A DNA stretch of 7,589 bases, taken from positions 1,921 to 9,509 of the forward strand of contig DMPJ01000538.1 in NCBI GenBank assembly GCA_003456035.1, written 5' to 3'. Below the pieces are notes generated by a model that was given only the letters and a program-made list of their open reading frames with translations, did no database searches and was not told the DNA's origin. Of the stretch, positions 6,492 through 7,589 are shown in pieces. Source of the DNA: Planktothrix sp. UBA8402. Lineage in GTDB: Bacteria; Cyanobacteriota; Cyanobacteriia; Cyanobacteriales; Microcoleaceae. The stretch's first letter is position 1. Each line of letters opens with the position of its first letter. The position numbers and the translations under genes were made by a program.

Positions 6492-7049
6492 TCAAACAAT
6501 CCCAGCTTGTTGAAAAACTTGCAGAGGTGTGAGTTGCAATCCTTCTAATAAGTTATCGGTTAAAATTGTCTCATCTCGTTTTGTTTGAGGGGGTGCATCG
6601 GGATAAAAAATAGTAATAGTTTTAGCTTTAGGGTCAACAACCCAAACCCTCAATACCCCAGCATTGAGATAATCAATCGCTTTTTCACTCATTTGGCCAA
6701 AGGTTTGATCCGGCGAGATAATTTCTATCACTAATTCCGGGGGAATGGGGCAAGCTTCATCAATAAATCGTTCTAGGGGAAGACGACTATAGGAAATATA
6801 CAGTAAGTCAGGGATAGGAACCCAATCTCGATTATTTTTTTTCAGAATAACAGCCCATTCTATGCCAATTTCTCCTCGATTTTGACACCATTGGGTTAAC
6901 AGGGTATATAGAGTTCCAGTCAGTCGGGAATGAAAACGTTTAGGGGCCATTTTAGAAATTGCTTCTCCATTAATCAATTCATAGTTTAAGTCAGTTTCGG
7001 TAAGGGTGAGAAATTCGTCTAGGGTGAGTTGAGTTTTGAGTGTTACCAT
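6492..7049 (-). CDS. Uma2 family endonuclease-like protein (DUF820)
   Basis: This is a 185-residue protein of the Uma2/DUF820 family, which adopts the PD-(D/E)xK nuclease fold and is present in many copies in cyanobacteria; its cellular role is unknown. The family pattern is complete. MVTLKTQLTLDEFL at the N-terminus is followed by YELINGE (23-29) and PIPDLLY (78-84) with D81. PELVIEIISPD (104-114) supplies E109, and K123 follows in the helix (SEKAIDYLNAGV). The closing motif is VWVVDP (135-140). As in other family members, the acid-x-Ile pattern replaces the classical E-x-K and the lysine comes from the next helix. The frame opens with a TTG at 7064, but the ATG at 7049 matches the usual family start and is preferred. 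It converges on the FHA fusion gene with only 10 bp between the stops, and no terminator hairpin fits in that gap. Confidence 0.88.
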   Translation of the reverse strand: MVTLKTQLTLDEFLTLTETDLNYELINGEAISKMAPKRFHSRLTGTLYTLLTQWCQNRGEIGIEWAVILKKNNRDWVPIPDLLYISYSRLPLERFIDEACPIPPELVIEIISPDQTFGQMSEKAIDYLNAGVLRVWVVDPKAKTITIFYPDAPPQTKRDETILTDNLLEGLQLTPLQVFQQAGIV

Positions 7050-7097
7050 CAGTTGATTGCTCAAATGGGTGTTGGCTTAAGTTCGGGTATTGAATTG

Positions 7098-7106
7098 ATT
7101 ATAACA
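7098..7106 (-). promoter_or_regulatory. Extended -10 promoter of the Uma2 gene
   Basis: The minus strand reads TGTTATAAT from 7106 to 7098, a perfect TATAAT with the upstream TG of an extended -10 element. That can compensate for the lack of a recognisable -35 box about 17 bp upstream. Transcription would begin near 7091, giving a leader of roughly 40 nt before the ATG at 7049. Confidence 0.5.
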
Positions 7107-7144
7107 GCATTTTTTAAACATTCCATTGTTGTGTTCATTCGGTG

Positions 7145-7182
7145 CATAAGTAATCATTATATTAGGTGCTTAATTGCTTATG
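7145..7182. repeat. Imperfect palindrome in the intergenic region
   Basis: CATAAGTAAT (7145-7154) can pair with ATTGCTTATG (7173-7182). This gives ten pairs including one G.T, around an 18-nt loop. It lies between the divergent Uma2 and 66-residue genes and overlaps the weak -35 candidate at 7174-7179, so it could be an operator. No T-run follows, so it is not a typical terminator. Confidence 0.4.
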
Positions 7183-7203
7183 GTGATATCAGTCACATAA
7201 TAT
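7174..7203 (+). promoter_or_regulatory. Weak candidate promoter of the 66-residue protein gene
   Basis: TTGCTT (7174-7179) and TAATAT (7198-7203) are separated by 18 bp, with three and four matches to the consensus boxes. The leader before the ATG at 7296 would be about 85 nt. The call is weak. Confidence 0.22.
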
Positions 7204-7284
7204 CTACGGAGAAATCACCTAACTAGACGTAAATCAATCACCCATCAAACCGCGTAAATGCGAGATTATAAAGGTGTCGAGTTC

Positions 7285-7288
7285 AAGG
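7285..7288 (+). promoter_or_regulatory. Ribosome binding site AAGG
   Basis: AAGG ends 7 nt before the ATG at 7296. This is good Shine-Dalgarno spacing and favours the first of two consecutive ATG codons (7296 and 7299). It is the only recognisable Shine-Dalgarno sequence before a gene in this window. Confidence 0.5.
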
Positions 7289-7295
7289 TCTTGCC

Positions 7296-7496
7296 ATGAT
7301 GCCCTACGTTAATCTTCTGCCCGGTGCGATTACAGAAATGGTTGCTGCCATATCCGATAGCCATTGTTTAACTAAAGCCGACCGCTACGGATTAATGGCC
7401 GCGATTTTAGACGAATCCTTACCCGAAGAAGAACGGATGTGTATTGACCGCGTGTTACGGTCACTGCTGCGCGGAAAAATTGCTATTGTTAATTAA
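7296..7496 (+). CDS. Small protein of unknown function (66 residues)
   Basis: I cannot assign a domain. The 66-residue product MMPYVNLLPGAITEMV... appears all-helical after a short N-terminal turn. Helices are likely at about 10-21 (AITEMVAAISDS), 26-40 (TKADRYGLMAAILDE) and 43-59 (PEEERMCIDRVLRSLLRG), the last amphipathic with several arginines. It has one cysteine in the first helix boundary and one in the third helix, and no signal peptide or membrane segment. It resembles small conserved proteins seen in cyanobacteria, but this is recollection, not a search. A ribosome binding site (AAGG, 7285-7288) and gene-like composition, more GC-rich than the flanking DNA, support it as a real gene. 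The helical layout would fit a small regulatory or protein-binding role, but nothing proves it. Confidence 0.7.
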   Translation: MMPYVNLLPGAITEMVAAISDSHCLTKADRYGLMAAILDESLPEEERMCIDRVLRSLLRGKIAIVN

Positions 7497-7567
7497 TGAA
7501 GTCTCTGCAATTTCCTAAATTAAATCATACAAGCCATGTTTTGTGAACTCGACAAACTCACAATGGG

Positions 7568-7588
7568 GAATTATGAATTACGAATTAC
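7568..7588. repeat. Heptanucleotide tandem repeat (STRR type), cut by the window edge
   Basis: Three consecutive 7-bp units read GAATTAT, GAATTAC, GAATTAC, and the next base (G, 7589) begins a fourth unit at the window edge. Short tandemly repeated repetitive heptamers of this kind are known in intergenic DNA of filamentous cyanobacteria. The true copy number cannot be seen. Confidence 0.7.
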
Positions 7589-7589
7589 G

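Larger units (their letters stand above)
7275..7554. repeat. 11-bp perfect inverted repeat flanking the 66-residue gene
   Basis: TGTCGAGTTCA (7275-7285) is the exact reverse complement of TGAACTCGACA (7544-7554). The arms lie just before the start and about 50 bp after the stop of the small gene. The left arm touches the AAGG ribosome binding site, so pairing in the mRNA could affect translation. No target-site duplication or transposase is visible. Confidence 0.6.

Noticed and set aside
7050..7064. TTG start extending the Uma2 protein by five residues
   Set aside because: The ATG at 7049 matches the common N-terminus of the family.
7029..7226. Plus-strand open frame of 65 codons
   Set aside because: It begins antisense to the start of the Uma2 gene and runs through the intergenic promoter region. 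Composition is not gene-like and no ribosome binding site is present.
7541..7563. TTGTGA...TCACAA inverted repeat as a terminator of the small gene
   Set aside because: The stem is six weak pairs around an 11-nt loop and is followed by ATGGGG rather than a T-run; it also competes with the longer 11-bp repeat.

Overview
The window looks like cyanobacterial chromosome, most likely from a filamentous, low-GC lineage such as Planktothrix, Oscillatoria or Microcoleus (an inference, not tested). Five copies of the octamer GCGATCGC (HIP1, a hallmark of many cyanobacterial genomes) lie between 2490 and 6437. There is also a Uma2 (DUF820) gene, a family greatly expanded in cyanobacteria, a GC-rich intergenic hairpin of a type common in cyanobacteria (19-35), and a heptanucleotide tandem repeat of the STRR kind at the right edge (7568-7588).

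Left part (1-2472). After the hairpin repeat and a plausible sigma70-type promoter (61-91) comes a tightly coupled two-gene unit. The first gene encodes a 503-residue ABC/SMC-like AAA ATPase with Walker A, signature-like, Walker B and H-loop motifs. The second overlaps it by 8 bp and encodes an unrecognised 272-residue protein carrying a possible PD-(D/E)xK-type E-x-K motif. This stretch is visibly more AT-rich than the rest and has no HIP1 sites, which suggests horizontal acquisition. By analogy with two-gene ATPase-plus-effector anti-phage systems, it is the best candidate here for an undescribed defence module. That role is inferred, not shown.

Centre (2473-6481). A solitary Phd/YefM-type antitoxin (best start 2551) has no toxin next to it. 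It converges, with stop codons overlapping, on a reverse-strand SDR-family sugar-nucleotide epimerase/reductase (RmlD-like). Divergent from the SDR gene is a two-gene FHA unit: a 175-residue protein with an FHA domain and a four-cysteine zinc ribbon, then, 31 bp later, a 661-residue fusion of an FHA domain to a two-Rossmann flavoprotein-like domain. These two probably share a transcript and may read phospho-threonine signals from Ser/Thr kinases. The substrate of the flavoprotein part is unknown.

Right part (6482-7589). A Uma2-family endonuclease-like gene on the minus strand, with a clear extended -10 promoter, converges on the FHA flavoprotein gene with a 10-bp gap. A short intergenic region with an imperfect palindrome precedes a 66-residue protein of unknown function, which is flanked by an 11-bp perfect inverted repeat. 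No tRNA, rRNA, CRISPR array, transposase or intact insertion sequence was seen.
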